Source: Micromonospora sp. RHAY321 (GTDB lineage: Bacteria > Actinomycetota > Actinomycetes > Mycobacteriales > Micromonosporaceae). Taken from it: a stretch of 64,000 nt of DNA. Position numbers and translations under genes: made by a program. Position 1 is the stretch's first letter, and each line of letters begins with the position of its first letter. Location: contig NZ_JAMHIW010000015.1 in the NCBI RefSeq assembly GCF_023896955.1, positions 1-64,000 on the forward strand, given 5' to 3'. Under the pieces are notes generated by a model. The model was not told where the DNA came from. It worked only from the letters and a program-made list of their open reading frames with translations, and did not search any database. Shown piece by piece: positions 16,501-25,225 of the stretch.

Positions 16501-18377
16501 ACCAGTGAGTCGCGCCACTGCCGGTGCAGCGCCGCGTACCGGCCGTCGGCCTCGGCCAGCACGGCGGGCGGGCCGTCCTCGACGACCCGCCCACCGTCGA
16601 GGACGAGCACCCGGTCGGCGGTCTCCACGGTGGAGAGTCGGTGCGCGATCACCAGGGCGGTCCGGTCCCGCAGGATGGTGCCGAGCGCCCGCTGCACCAG
16701 CCGCTCGGTCGGCACGTCCAGCGACGACGTCGCCTCGTCCAGGATCAGCACGGTCGGGTCGGCCAGGAACGCGCGGGCGAACGCGACCAACTGCCGCTGC
16801 CCGGCGGAGAGCCGGCCGCCGCGCCGGTGCACCTGCGTGGCGTACCCGTCGGGCAGCGCGGTGATGAACTCGTGCGCGCCGATGGCCCGGGCGGCGGCCT
16901 GCACGGCGGCGTCGTCGGCGCCCGGCCGACCGAACCGGATGTTCTCCGCCACGGTGCCGCTGAACAGGTGGTTCTCCTGGGTGACCAGCACCACCGCGCG
17001 CCGCAGGTCGGCGTCGCCCACCGCACGCAGGTCGATGCCGTCCAGCCGCACGGTGCCGGTGTCGGGGTCGTGGAACCGGGCGACGAGCTTGGCGACGGTC
17101 GACTTGCCGGCGCCGGTCGGCCCGATCAACGCGACGGTCTGCCCGGCGGGCACGGTCAGCTCCAGCCCGGAGAGGATCGGGGTGTCGGCGCGGTAGCCGA
17201 AGGTGACCGCCCCGAAGGCGATCTCACCGCGGCCGACGCCGGTCGGCAGCGGCACCGGCCGGGCCGGTTCGGCGACCGCCGGCCGCTCGTCCAGCACGCC
17301 GGCCAGCTTCTCCAGAGCGGCGGTGGCCGACTGGAGGGAGTTGTAGAACTGGCTCAGCTCCTGCATCGGCTCGAAGAAGCGGCGCAGGTAGAGCAGGAAC
17401 GCGGCGAGGACACCGACCTCCGTCCGCCCGCCGAGGACGCGCCAACCGCCGTAGCAGAGCACCACCGCCACCGTGACATTGCCGATCAGCTTGATCGCCG
17501 GGGAGTACGTGGCGATCAGGCGGAACGCGTGCAGGCTGGCCTGTCGGTAGTCGTCGCCGAGCGCCACGAAGATCCGCTGGTTGCGAGGCTCCCGGCGGAA
17601 CGCCTGCACCGCGCGGATGCCCCGCATCGACTCGACGAAGTGGACGATGACCAGGGCGACCGCCTCGCGGGTCCGCCGGTACGCGCCGGCCGACGCCCGG
17701 GCGAACCAGCGGGAGAGCCAGAACAGGAACGGGAACGCGAACAGCGTCACCGCGGCCAGCGGCAGGTCCAGCCAGAGCAGGATGGCCGCCACCGAGAGGA
17801 TCGACAGCGCGGCCAGCACCAGGCTGTCGATACCGCCGTCGACCAGCTCGGCGATCGAGTCCAGGTCACTGGTGAGCCGGGAGACCATCCGGCCGGAGGT
17901 GTACCGCTCGTGGAAGCCCACCGACAGTCGCAGGAAGTGCCCGAACACGCGCTGCCGCAGATCCAGCAGGACGGCCTGGCCGATCCGGGCGGACAGGGCG
18001 AGGAACCCGCGGCGGGCCACGTACTCGGTGGCCGAGGCGACGGCGAACGCCCCCGCCACGGCGGCCAGCGGCCCGGCGTCACCGGCCCGCAACGGCGCGA
18101 TGGCCCGGTCGATGCCGACCATGACCAGGTACGGGCCGGCCATCGCGGCCGCGTTCTGGGCCAGCAGCAGGCCGACCGCGGCGGCGAGTCGACCCCGGTG
18201 CGGGCGGAGCAGGTCGGCCAGCAGCGTCCGGCTGAGCCGGCGCAGCCGGGTCACGGCCTCGGGGGTGGTGTCCTCGGCCCGGCTCCGGTCGGCCTCCGGG
18301 TCGGTGGCCGTCCCGCGCCAGCGGGAGAGTTCCGGTTCTTCCCCCGGCGGTGGGTCGGCCTCCTCCCGAACGGTCAC
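16497..18377 (-). CDS. ABC exporter subunit with consensus ATPase residues
   Basis: A fused membrane-ATPase half-transporter of about 626 residues: a hydrophilic N-terminus of about 45 residues, six membrane helices (about 60-340), then the nucleotide-binding domain with Walker A GPTGAGKST, signature LSAGQRQ, and Walker B VLILDEATSSLD with the catalytic Glu present. GTG 18377 overlaps the upstream gene's stop (GTGA); ATG 18395 would add six residues. With its partner it forms a heterodimeric exporter of drugs, lipids or peptides; the substrate is unknown. Confidence 0.9.
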   Translation of the reverse strand: MTVREEADPPPGEEPELSRWRGTATDPEADRSRAEDTTPEAVTRLRRLSRTLLADLLRPHRGRLAAAVGLLLAQNAAAMAGPYLVMVGIDRAIAPLRAGDAGPLAAVAGAFAVASATEYVARRGFLALSARIGQAVLLDLRQRVFGHFLRLSVGFHERYTSGRMVSRLTSDLDSIAELVDGGIDSLVLAALSILSVAAILLWLDLPLAAVTLFAFPFLFWLSRWFARASAGAYRRTREAVALVIVHFVESMRGIRAVQAFRREPRNQRIFVALGDDYRQASLHAFRLIATYSPAIKLIGNVTVAVVLCYGGWRVLGGRTEVGVLAAFLLYLRRFFEPMQELSQFYNSLQSATAALEKLAGVLDERPAVAEPARPVPLPTGVGRGEIAFGAVTFGYRADTPILSGLELTVPAGQTVALIGPTGAGKSTVAKLVARFHDPDTGTVRLDGIDLRAVGDADLRRAVVLVTQENHLFSGTVAENIRFGRPGADDAAVQAAARAIGAHEFITALPDGYATQVHRRGGRLSAGQRQLVAFARAFLADPTVLILDEATSSLDVPTERLVQRALGTILRDRTALVIAHRLSTVETADRVLVLDGGRVVEDGPPAVLAEADGRYAALHRQWRDSLV

Positions 18378-20230
18378 GACCGCACCAGCCCCCACCCGTC
18401 CGACGTGGACGGGGCGGACGTGGTCGGCCCGGTCGGCGGCGGCTGCCCGGCCGGCGGCTCGGCGGCGAGCAGTGCCCGGTACGCCGGCACGGTGGCCAGC
18501 AACTCGGAGTGCCGGCCGATCGCGGCGATCCGCCCGCCGTCGAGCAGGGCGACCCGGTCGGCCAGTGCGATCGTCGACGGACGGTGCACCACCAGCAGCG
18601 CCGTGCAGTTCCGCAGCACCCGCCGCAGTGCCGCCTCGACCAGCGCCTCGGTGTGCACGTCGAGGGCGGACAGCGGGTCGTCCAGCACCAGCAGTGCCGG
18701 ACGGCCGAGCACCGCCCGCGCCAGCGCCAACCGCTGCCGCTGCCCACCGGAGAGCGACAGCCCCTGCTCACCCACGCGGGTGGCCAGACCCCACGGCAGG
18801 TCGTACGCGAAGTCGGCCTGGGCGAGCGCGAGAGCGGCCCGGACCTCGTCGTCGCCGGCCTCCGGGTGCCCCAGCGTCAGGTTCTCGCGCACCGACATGG
18901 AGAAGAGCGTGGGCTCCTCGAAGGCCACCCCGACCAGCCGGCGCAGCGAGTCCAGCCGCAGGTCGCGCAGGTCGTGCCCGTCCAGGGTGATCCGACCGCC
19001 GGTCACCTCGTGCAGTCGGGGCACCAGGGAGAGCAGCGTGCTCTTGCCGCAGCCGGTCGCGCCCACCAGGGCCAGCGTCTCGCCCGGCTCGATGGTCAGG
19101 TCGATCTCGCGCAGCACCGTCTCCGTGGTGCCCGGGTACTGGAACGCCACCCGTTCGAACCGGAGCCGGCCGTGGACCGCGTCGCGCGCCATCGCGAGCG
19201 CCCCCGGCCTGTCCACGATCTGCGGTGGGGTGTCCAGCACCTCCTGGACCCGGTCGGCGGCGGTGGCCGCCTCCTGACCGTTGGCGATGATCCAGCCGAG
19301 GGTCTGCACCGGCCAGATGAGCATCAACTGGAGGCTGACGAACGCGACCACCTCACCGATGGTCAGCGCGCCCTCGGCGGCGGCGGCCGCCCCGGCGACC
19401 AGCACCACGCCCAGGGTCAGGTTGGGCACCAGGTCCAGCAGCGCCGCGGTGTTGGCCAGCAGGCGGCCCTTGCGTACGCCGGTGTCGTGCAGCCGCCGGG
19501 CGCCACCGGCGAAACGGGCGGCCAGCTCGGGCCCCCGGCCGTACGCCTTCATGGTGCGCAGGCCCTGCGCGGTCTCCTCGACCAGGGTGGCCACGTCGCC
19601 CTGCTGGTCCTGCATCCGGCGGGACGCGCTGTGGTAGTGCCGCGCGAAGCGCCGGGTGATCAGCAGCAGTGGCACCGTGCTGGCCGCCACCAGCAGCCCG
19701 AGCCTCGGGTGCAGGCGGATCAGCAGCACGACCACCACGACGTAGGTGGTCAGGTTGAGCACCAGGAAGAACACGCCGAAGGAGAGGAACCGGCGGATCA
19801 CCGACAGGTCGCTGGTGATCCTCGACAGGAGCTGACCGGACTGCCAGCGGTCGTGGAAGCTGGTCGGCAGCCGCTGCAGATGGGCGTAGACGTCGGCGCG
19901 CAACGCCGCCTCCATGCCCACCGCGGAGGACGACTGCACCCACCGTCGGATGAAGATCAGCACCGCCTCGACCACGCCGAGCAGCAGCGCGAGGCCACCG
20001 AGCTGGAGCAGCCCGGCGGGCTCGTGCCGCGCCACCGGCCCGTCGACCACCCGCTGCACCACCAGCGGTACGGCGATCCCGGCCGCCGTGCCGGCGAGCC
20101 CCGCGAGCATCAACCAGGCGAACTCGGCGGCGTACGGGCGCAGGTAGCGGCGCAGCCGCCAGAGGTTGTGCACGGGGTTTGGGCCCGCGGCGACCCGGGC
20201 GGCCGGGTTGCCGACGCTGTCCGCAGGCAC
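18374..20230 (-). CDS. ABC exporter subunit with degenerate catalytic site
   Basis: The 618-residue partner half-transporter has six N-terminal membrane helices (about 38-330) and a nucleotide-binding domain with Walker A GATGCGKST and signature LSGGQRQ. Walker B reads LLVLDDPLSALD, so the catalytic Glu is Asp. One degenerate and one consensus site is typical of heterodimeric type IV exporters such as TM287/288 and BmrCD. It is translated first and overlaps the second gene by the stop/start codons. No adjacent regulator is seen. Confidence 0.9.
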   Translation of the reverse strand: MPADSVGNPAARVAAGPNPVHNLWRLRRYLRPYAAEFAWLMLAGLAGTAAGIAVPLVVQRVVDGPVARHEPAGLLQLGGLALLLGVVEAVLIFIRRWVQSSSAVGMEAALRADVYAHLQRLPTSFHDRWQSGQLLSRITSDLSVIRRFLSFGVFFLVLNLTTYVVVVVLLIRLHPRLGLLVAASTVPLLLITRRFARHYHSASRRMQDQQGDVATLVEETAQGLRTMKAYGRGPELAARFAGGARRLHDTGVRKGRLLANTAALLDLVPNLTLGVVLVAGAAAAAEGALTIGEVVAFVSLQLMLIWPVQTLGWIIANGQEAATAADRVQEVLDTPPQIVDRPGALAMARDAVHGRLRFERVAFQYPGTTETVLREIDLTIEPGETLALVGATGCGKSTLLSLVPRLHEVTGGRITLDGHDLRDLRLDSLRRLVGVAFEEPTLFSMSVRENLTLGHPEAGDDEVRAALALAQADFAYDLPWGLATRVGEQGLSLSGGQRQRLALARAVLGRPALLVLDDPLSALDVHTEALVEAALRRVLRNCTALLVVHRPSTIALADRVALLDGGRIAAIGRHSELLATVPAYRALLAAEPPAGQPPPTGPTTSAPSTSDGWGLVRS

Positions 20231-20267
20231 TACCCGACGGTAGCGTCTATGTCTGTCGATGCTTGTG

Positions 20268-20777
20268 TCAGCTTGTTGTCAACCGTCGCTCATGACCGAG
20301 AAGCCACTTCTTCACGTCCAGCCCCCAGCGGTAGCCACCGAGGCTGCCGTCGGTGCGCAGCACCCGGTGGCAGGGCACGAACAGCGCCGCCGCGTTGCGG
20401 GCGCAGGCGGCCGCGGCGGCCCGCACCGCCGGTGGCCGGCCGGCCAGCGCCGCGTACCCGGTGTAGGTGACCGGGGTGCCCGGTGGGACGTCGCGCAGCA
20501 CCTGCCAGGCGTGCGCCATGAACTCGCCGCCGGTGCGCTGCCGCACCGGCACCGCGTCGATGGCGGTGAGGTCACCGTCCAGGTAGGAGCGGACGGCCGC
20601 GCTGACCGGGCCGAGGTCGGTCCGCCGCCGAAGCGGCGCCCGCAGGGTCGGGTGGATCAGGGGCAGCAGCGCCGCCGGGTCCGGGGTGAAGCCGGCCGCC
20701 AGGACCTCGCCGTCGGCGTCGGCGAGGACGCTCAGCGGGCCGGCGGGGGTGGTCAGTGTGGTGCTGTCGATGGTCAT
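20268..20777 (-). CDS. ogt: Methylated-DNA-protein-cysteine methyltransferase
   Basis: A suicide repair protein that moves methyl groups from O6-methylguanine in DNA to its own cysteine. The 169-residue protein carries the acceptor motif VPCHRV and the recognition-helix region with GTPVTYTGYAALAGRP. It starts within the stop codon of the Ada-AlkA gene (ATGA), so both alkylation-repair functions are made together and are probably induced by the upstream Ada domain. Confidence 0.95.
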   Translation of the reverse strand: MTIDSTTLTTPAGPLSVLADADGEVLAAGFTPDPAALLPLIHPTLRAPLRRRTDLGPVSAAVRSYLDGDLTAIDAVPVRQRTGGEFMAHAWQVLRDVPPGTPVTYTGYAALAGRPPAVRAAAAACARNAAALFVPCHRVLRTDGSLGGYRWGLDVKKWLLGHERRLTTS

Positions 20778-22261
20778 GCCGCTCTCCAGAGTCTGATCGT
20801 GGCGTAGGACCGCCAGGGGCGCCAGCGGTCGGCGTACGCGTCGAGGGTCTTGGGGTCGTCGGGCAGGCCGAGCGCGGCCGCGCCGCGCCGGACCGCCAGG
20901 TCGGTGGGGAGCAGGACGTCCGGGTCGCCGAAGGCGCGCATGGCCAGGTAGCCGGCCGTCCAGGGGCCGATGCCGGGCAGCGCCAGCAACCGCCGAACGC
21001 TCTCCTCCCGGTCGCCACCGGGCGCGAGGTCCAGCTCCCCGTCGGCCACCGCCCGCGCCAGCGTCCGTACGGTCTCCCGCCGCCCGACAGGCATTCCGAA
21101 CCCCTCATCCGGCACCCCCAGCACCTCCTCCGCGCTGGGAAAACCCCGGAGCCCCTCGCCCCGGTGATCATGAGGTTGGTCGGGCTCCAGGTCCCCGTCC
21201 GGCCCGCCAACCTCATGATCGACGCGGTCGCGGGCGGCCAGCAGGCGGGTGAGGGTGGTGCGGGCGGAGGTGACCGAGACCTGCTGGCCGATGATGGCGC
21301 GGACCGCCAGCTCGAAGCCGTCCACCGCGCGGGGGACCCGGATACCCGGTTCGGCCGCGACGGCCGGGGCGAGCGCCGGGTCGGCGGCGAGCGTGGCGTC
21401 GACGGCGGCCGGGTCCGCGTCCAGGTCGAGCAGCCGGCGGCAGCGGGCCACCGCCGGCGCCAGGTCACGCAGGTCCGCCAGCCGCAGCGTCGCCGCCACG
21501 TGCCCGTCCGCCGGGGTCAGCGCCACCTGACCGGCGCCGTGCGGCAACCGCAACCCCCGGTGGTACGTCCCGTCACGGACCTCCTCCACGCCGGGCAGCG
21601 CCCGCACGGCGAGGAAGTCCAGCAACGCCCGGGCGTGCAGCGGCGGGCGGTACGCCAGCCGGAGCGTGATGGTCCCCGCCCCGGGCGGCGTCTGGTGCCG
21701 GCCACGTGCCGCCCGCAGCTCGGACGGGGCGGTGGCGTACACCTCGCGGACCGTGTCGTTGAACTGCCGCACGCTGCCGAACCCGGCGGCGAACGCGATC
21801 TCGGCCATCCCGAGGCCGGTCGTCTCGATCAGGATCCGGGCGGTCTGCGCCCGCTGTGCCCGGGCCAGGGCGAGCGGCCCGGCCCCCATCTCGGCGCGCA
21901 GCATCCGGTGCAGGTGCCGCTCGGTGTAGCCGAGCTTCGCGGCCAGCCCGGGAACGCCGTCCCGGTCGACCACTCCGTCGGCGATCAGCCGCATCGCCCG
22001 GCCGACCACGTCCGCGCGGACGTCCCATTGGGGGGAGCCCGGCGCGGCGTCCGGCCGGCAGCGACGGCAGGCCCGCAGCCCGGCACCCTGGGCCGCGGCG
22101 GCGGACGGGAAGAACCGGACGTTCTGTCGCTTGGGCGTGGTCGCCGGGCAGGACGGCCGGCAGTAGATCCCGGTGGACGTCACACCCGTGTAGAACCAGC
22201 CGTCGAACCGCTGGTCACGGCTGTCCACAGCCCGGTAGCACCGCTCGAAGTCCATCTCCAC
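20774..22261 (-). CDS. Ada methylphosphotriester sensor / AraC activator fused to AlkA glycosylase
   Basis: This 495-residue fusion has three parts. The N-terminal Ada zinc domain has Cys34, Cys38, Cys65 and Cys68, the counterparts of E. coli Ada C38, C42, C69 and C72. An AraC helix-turn-helix follows at about 85-185, then an AlkA-like 3-methyladenine glycosylase (about 195-495) with the helix-hairpin-helix LPGIGPWTAGYLAMR and catalytic Asp454 in LPTD. It senses alkylated phosphates, activates adaptive-response genes and excises alkylated bases. Residues of about 347-366 are encoded by an inverted-repeat element inserted in frame in a loop between two AlkA helices. It is coupled to ogt. Confidence 0.93.
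   Translation of the reverse strand: MEMDFERCYRAVDSRDQRFDGWFYTGVTSTGIYCRPSCPATTPKRQNVRFFPSAAAAQGAGLRACRRCRPDAAPGSPQWDVRADVVGRAMRLIADGVVDRDGVPGLAAKLGYTERHLHRMLRAEMGAGPLALARAQRAQTARILIETTGLGMAEIAFAAGFGSVRQFNDTVREVYATAPSELRAARGRHQTPPGAGTITLRLAYRPPLHARALLDFLAVRALPGVEEVRDGTYHRGLRLPHGAGQVALTPADGHVAATLRLADLRDLAPAVARCRRLLDLDADPAAVDATLAADPALAPAVAAEPGIRVPRAVDGFELAVRAIIGQQVSVTSARTTLTRLLAARDRVDHEVGGPDGDLEPDQPHDHRGEGLRGFPSAEEVLGVPDEGFGMPVGRRETVRTLARAVADGELDLAPGGDREESVRRLLALPGIGPWTAGYLAMRAFGDPDVLLPTDLAVRRGAAALGLPDDPKTLDAYADRWRPWRSYATIRLWRAA
21165..21222. repeat. Palindromic REP-like element inside the Ada-AlkA gene
   Basis: GATCATGAGGTTGG at 21166-21179 and CCAACCTCATGATC at 21207-21220 are perfect 14-base arms, with GC-rich extension towards the centre. 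It is related in sequence to the elements at 1-46 and 40218-40278. It keeps the reading frame. Confidence 0.8.
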
Positions 22262-22351
22262 GCCACCGATGATGCCCCGCTCGCCGGGCTTCCGGCTGGC
22301 GGGAATCGGACCTGGGCGTGCGCCCCCTTGGTAACCGCGCCCGGGTGGCCG

Positions 22352-23776
22352 TCAGCGGCGACGCCGATGCGGTTGGCCGGACCGCGCGGACTGCCCGGAC
22401 CGTGCGGGCTCCCCGGCCCGTGCGGGCTGGCTCGACCGTGCGGGCTGGCCGGACCGGGCGGGTCGGGCGGTCAGCAGCGCGGGCCGGAACACGCCGTCCG
22501 GGTCGTACCGTCGCCAGAGCCGCCGCACCCGGACGCCGGTCTCACCCGGGTAGATCCGGGCGAACGCGGTCGGGTCCGGCCGGCTCTCGAAGTTGACGTA
22601 CGCGCCGTCCGCCCGGCCGGCGACGCCCCGCCACGCGGAGTCCAACGCCGCGCCACCCTGCGGAGGGAACACCGAGGCGACGACCAGGGTGCTCTGGTGC
22701 CGGTGTGCGTAGGCGGTCGCGTCCGGTGCCACGTCGTTGATCGCCCCGCCCACCGAGCGGAGCTGGACCACGGCCCGGCCGGGCCCGGTCACCGCCCGCA
22801 TCAGCGCCCGTGCGCCGGCGTCATCCAGCCCCGTGAACAGGCCGTTGGTGGTCGTGCCCCGCTGCTGACCGACGTTCGGGCGCAGGTGCGCGGTCGGCAC
22901 CAGGGCCGGGTAGGGCAGCAGGTCGGTGCGGTGTTCGAGGAGCTTCCCGAGGGCCAGCAGCGGCTCCACGGCGGGCCGGGCGCGGCGCAGGCTCTCGGCG
23001 GCGACCACGGCGGTGATGGACATGAGGGCCGACCGTCCCTCCGCGTACAGCACGGCACCGGCGGACAGCTCTCGTGGAGCCTGCGCCAGGTAGTCCGCCC
23101 ACTCCCGGACGGTGCGGCCGTCCGGGTGCGCCTCGACGACCAGCTGCGCCACCCCGACGTTGCGCTGCTCGGTGGCTTCGATCTCGAACGCCACCACGAT
23201 CCCCGCCCCCGCACCGGCGCCCCGGACCAGCCAGAACAGCTCCGGCTCGTGCTCGGCGTCCGCGCGCACCTGCGTGCCGTCCGCGAGCACCACCTCCACC
23301 GCCCGGACGCGGTCGATGGTGAGGCCGGACGAGCGGACCAGCCAGCCGACACCGCCGCCGGTGGCCAGGCCGCCGACGCCGACGTTGCCGTAATCGCCCG
23401 AGCTGATGACCAGGCCGTACGGTGCCAGCGCGGCTGCCACGTTCGCCCAGCGGGCGCCGGCCTCGACCCGGACGAGCCCGGACCGCTCGTCGAGCACCTG
23501 CACCCGGTTGAGCATCGACAGGTCGATGACCAGGCCGCCATTGTTGGAGCCGGCGCCGGAGAGGCCGTGCCCGCCGCTGCGGACGGCGATCGGCAGCCGC
23601 TGCTCGCGTGCGTAGCGGATCGCGGCGACGACCTGCGCGGCGTTCTTCGGCAGCAGGATGCCGGCCGGCGACGCGGTCGTGGTGTACGTCGAGCGCAGTT
23701 GCGCGTACCGGCGGTCGCCCGGTGTGACGAGCTGCCCGGTGAGCGACCCGGGGACCCGGGCCAGCGCGGCGCTCAT
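22352..23776 (-). CDS. FAD-dependent oxidoreductase, berberine-bridge-like
   Basis: The 474-residue enzyme of the PCMH/BBE type has an FAD-binding domain with RSGGHGLSGAG, in which His70 is the likely covalent FAD ligand. The segment where bicovalent members carry Cys reads GDYGNVGVGGLATGGG, with no Cys, so flavin attachment would be single. The C-terminal YDPDGVFRP motif is present. The last 35 or so residues are a degenerate six-residue repeat (SGQPAR type) ending in four Arg, unlike the family. ATG 23776 begins MSAALARVPG. The substrate is unknown; no biosynthetic cluster surrounds it. Confidence 0.88.
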   Translation of the reverse strand: MSAALARVPGSLTGQLVTPGDRRYAQLRSTYTTTASPAGILLPKNAAQVVAAIRYAREQRLPIAVRSGGHGLSGAGSNNGGLVIDLSMLNRVQVLDERSGLVRVEAGARWANVAAALAPYGLVISSGDYGNVGVGGLATGGGVGWLVRSSGLTIDRVRAVEVVLADGTQVRADAEHEPELFWLVRGAGAGAGIVVAFEIEATEQRNVGVAQLVVEAHPDGRTVREWADYLAQAPRELSAGAVLYAEGRSALMSITAVVAAESLRRARPAVEPLLALGKLLEHRTDLLPYPALVPTAHLRPNVGQQRGTTTNGLFTGLDDAGARALMRAVTGPGRAVVQLRSVGGAINDVAPDATAYAHRHQSTLVVASVFPPQGGAALDSAWRGVAGRADGAYVNFESRPDPTAFARIYPGETGVRVRRLWRRYDPDGVFRPALLTARPARSGQPARSSQPARAGEPARSGQSARSGQPHRRRR

Positions 23777-24053
23777 CGCCGCCCCCGCAGCTCGCGGACC
23801 GCTGCTGCCGGCCGGGACTGGTGTCGCGTCGCGTCCCGTTCGTCCACGGACGGATCGGGGCACAGGCCGACGGCGATCGGGTGTCCGTGAACGGTCATGG
23901 CCCAAGAGTGGGCGGACCCCGCCGGTCTTTGCCAACCCGAGGTGACCAGGATCTCCGGTCGTCGCGCCCCGGCGGCTCGGTGCCGGCTTGGTGGCTCCGA
24001 CAGCGCCCGCCGGTCGGGCCGGGCGGGGGAGCGCCCGGCTCGACCGGCCCTGG

Positions 24054-24581
24054 TCATGCCGCCGGGCTGGGCACCGCGACCGGCTCGGACGGGCTCGGCT
24101 TGACCGTCGGCCCGGGCCGGCCGGGTACGCCCGGCGCCGGTGCGCCGCCCGGCACCCCGGGCACGCCCGGCACAGCGATCGGCCCGGACGGGCTCGGCTC
24201 GACCGTCGGTCCGGGTCGGCCCGGCACACCGGGCGGGCCCGGCTCGACCCTCGGTCCGGGTCGGCCCGGCACACCCGGCGGGCTCGGCGCGACCGGTCCG
24301 GGCTCGACGGCCGGTCCGGACGGGGTGGGCGCGGGCAGGTTGGGTTCGACCGCCGGGTTGGGCGCGGCCGGTCGGGGCTGGTCCGAGCCGGTCCCCGCGA
24401 GGGCGAGCGGGGTGGCGATCAGGATCGCCGCGAGGGTGCCCAACGCCCCCATCGTCACCGTGGCGCGGCGACGGTTGCGCACCCGCCGTTCCGCTCGGCT
24501 CAACTGGTCATGCACGATCGGTGCCTCCTCGGCCAGGTCGGTGAGGGTGGAGCGGATGAGGTGCTCGAAGGAATCGGTCAT
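24054..24581 (-). CDS. Membrane-anchored protein with collagen-like Pro-Gly tail
   Basis: The 175-residue protein begins with a charged cytoplasmic region of about 42 residues, a single membrane helix at about 44-62, and an external tail made of a 15-residue repeat of the form VPGRPGPxVxP plus proline-rich spacers. At DNA level the repeat unit is 45 bp. It starts in the stop codon of the sigma-factor gene, so it is a likely partner or regulator of that sigma factor, although no zinc-binding anti-sigma motif is visible. Confidence 0.75.
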   Translation of the reverse strand: MTDSFEHLIRSTLTDLAEEAPIVHDQLSRAERRVRNRRRATVTMGALGTLAAILIATPLALAGTGSDQPRPAAPNPAVEPNLPAPTPSGPAVEPGPVAPSPPGVPGRPGPRVEPGPPGVPGRPGPTVEPSPSGPIAVPGVPGVPGGAPAPGVPGRPGPTVKPSPSEPVAVPSPAA

Positions 24582-25132
24582 CGCCGTACCTCCAGCAGTT
24601 CGATCTCCGGCAGAAGTTCCCGCAGTCGGGTGACCGCCCGGTGGGTACGGCTGCGCACGGTGCCCACCGAGCAGCCCAGCAGCTCGGCGACCCGTGCCTC
24701 GGGCAGGTCCTCGTAGTAGCGCAGGACCACCACCGTGCGCTGCGCCGGCGGCAGGTGGCGCAGCGCGGCCCGCATCGCCAGCCGCACGTCGGACCCGCCA
24801 CTCGGATCGGCGCCGACCGGTTCGTCCGCCGGGTTGAGCGGCGTCTCCCGCCAGCGGCGCAGTCGCCGCCACCAGCTGACCTGTTCGCGGTACATCACCA
24901 CGCGCAGATATCCCTCCGGGTCGGCGTGCCGGATGCTTCCCCACTTCGGGATGGTCCGCGCCAACGCCGACTGGAACAGGTCCTCGGCGGCGTTGCGATT
25001 CCCGGTCAGCAGGTACGCGACCCGCATCAACGCCGGAGTCCGGCTGGCGACGAACTCGGCCAACCGGGCTCGCTCGTCCTCGTCCACCCACCACCCCGTT
25101 TCGTTGTCACCGATACAGACGCCCCAGGTCAT
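24578..25132 (-). CDS. SigE-family ECF-like RNA polymerase sigma factor
   Basis: The 184-residue protein has region 2 (RVAYLLTGNRNAAEDLFQSALARTIPKWG) and region 4 (LPPAQRTVVVLRYYEDLPEARVAELLGCSVGTVRSRTHRA), the layout of the actinobacterial SigE family. It would direct transcription of a small regulon, perhaps for envelope stress. ATG 25132 has a poor ribosome-binding site; GTG 25087, beginning VDEDERARL, is a good alternative start. It is coupled by ATGA to a membrane protein that may control it. Confidence 0.9.
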   Translation of the reverse strand: MTWGVCIGDNETGWWVDEDERARLAEFVASRTPALMRVAYLLTGNRNAAEDLFQSALARTIPKWGSIRHADPEGYLRVVMYREQVSWWRRLRRWRETPLNPADEPVGADPSGGSDVRLAMRAALRHLPPAQRTVVVLRYYEDLPEARVAELLGCSVGTVRSRTHRAVTRLRELLPEIELLEVRR

Positions 25133-25225
25133 CCTTGCTATCCACGTTCGAGGGCGGATTTTCCGCCCGAAAGTGTCGGTCGTGGGGGGTAACGTCCGGC
25201 CACCAACTCAAGAAGGGGTGCGGCG

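Noticed and set aside
16524..19277. A plus-strand open frame of 917 codons
   Set aside because: It lies opposite the two ABC exporter genes and has Arg/Gln/Gly-rich, motif-free sequence.
20756..23890. A plus-strand open frame of over 1000 codons
   Set aside because: It is the antisense shadow of Ada-AlkA and the FAD oxidoreductase. Its composition is Arg/Pro/Gly/Ala-rich with no recognisable motif, as usual in GC-rich DNA.
23777..24274. N-terminal extension of the FAD oxidoreductase
   Set aside because: It is the out-of-frame reading of the Pro-Gly repeat region; ATG 23776 starts the recognisable domain.
24054..24340. Regularly spaced repeats resembling a CRISPR array
   Set aside because: The 45-bp units are contiguous coding repeats for a Pro-Gly tail, with no unique spacers.
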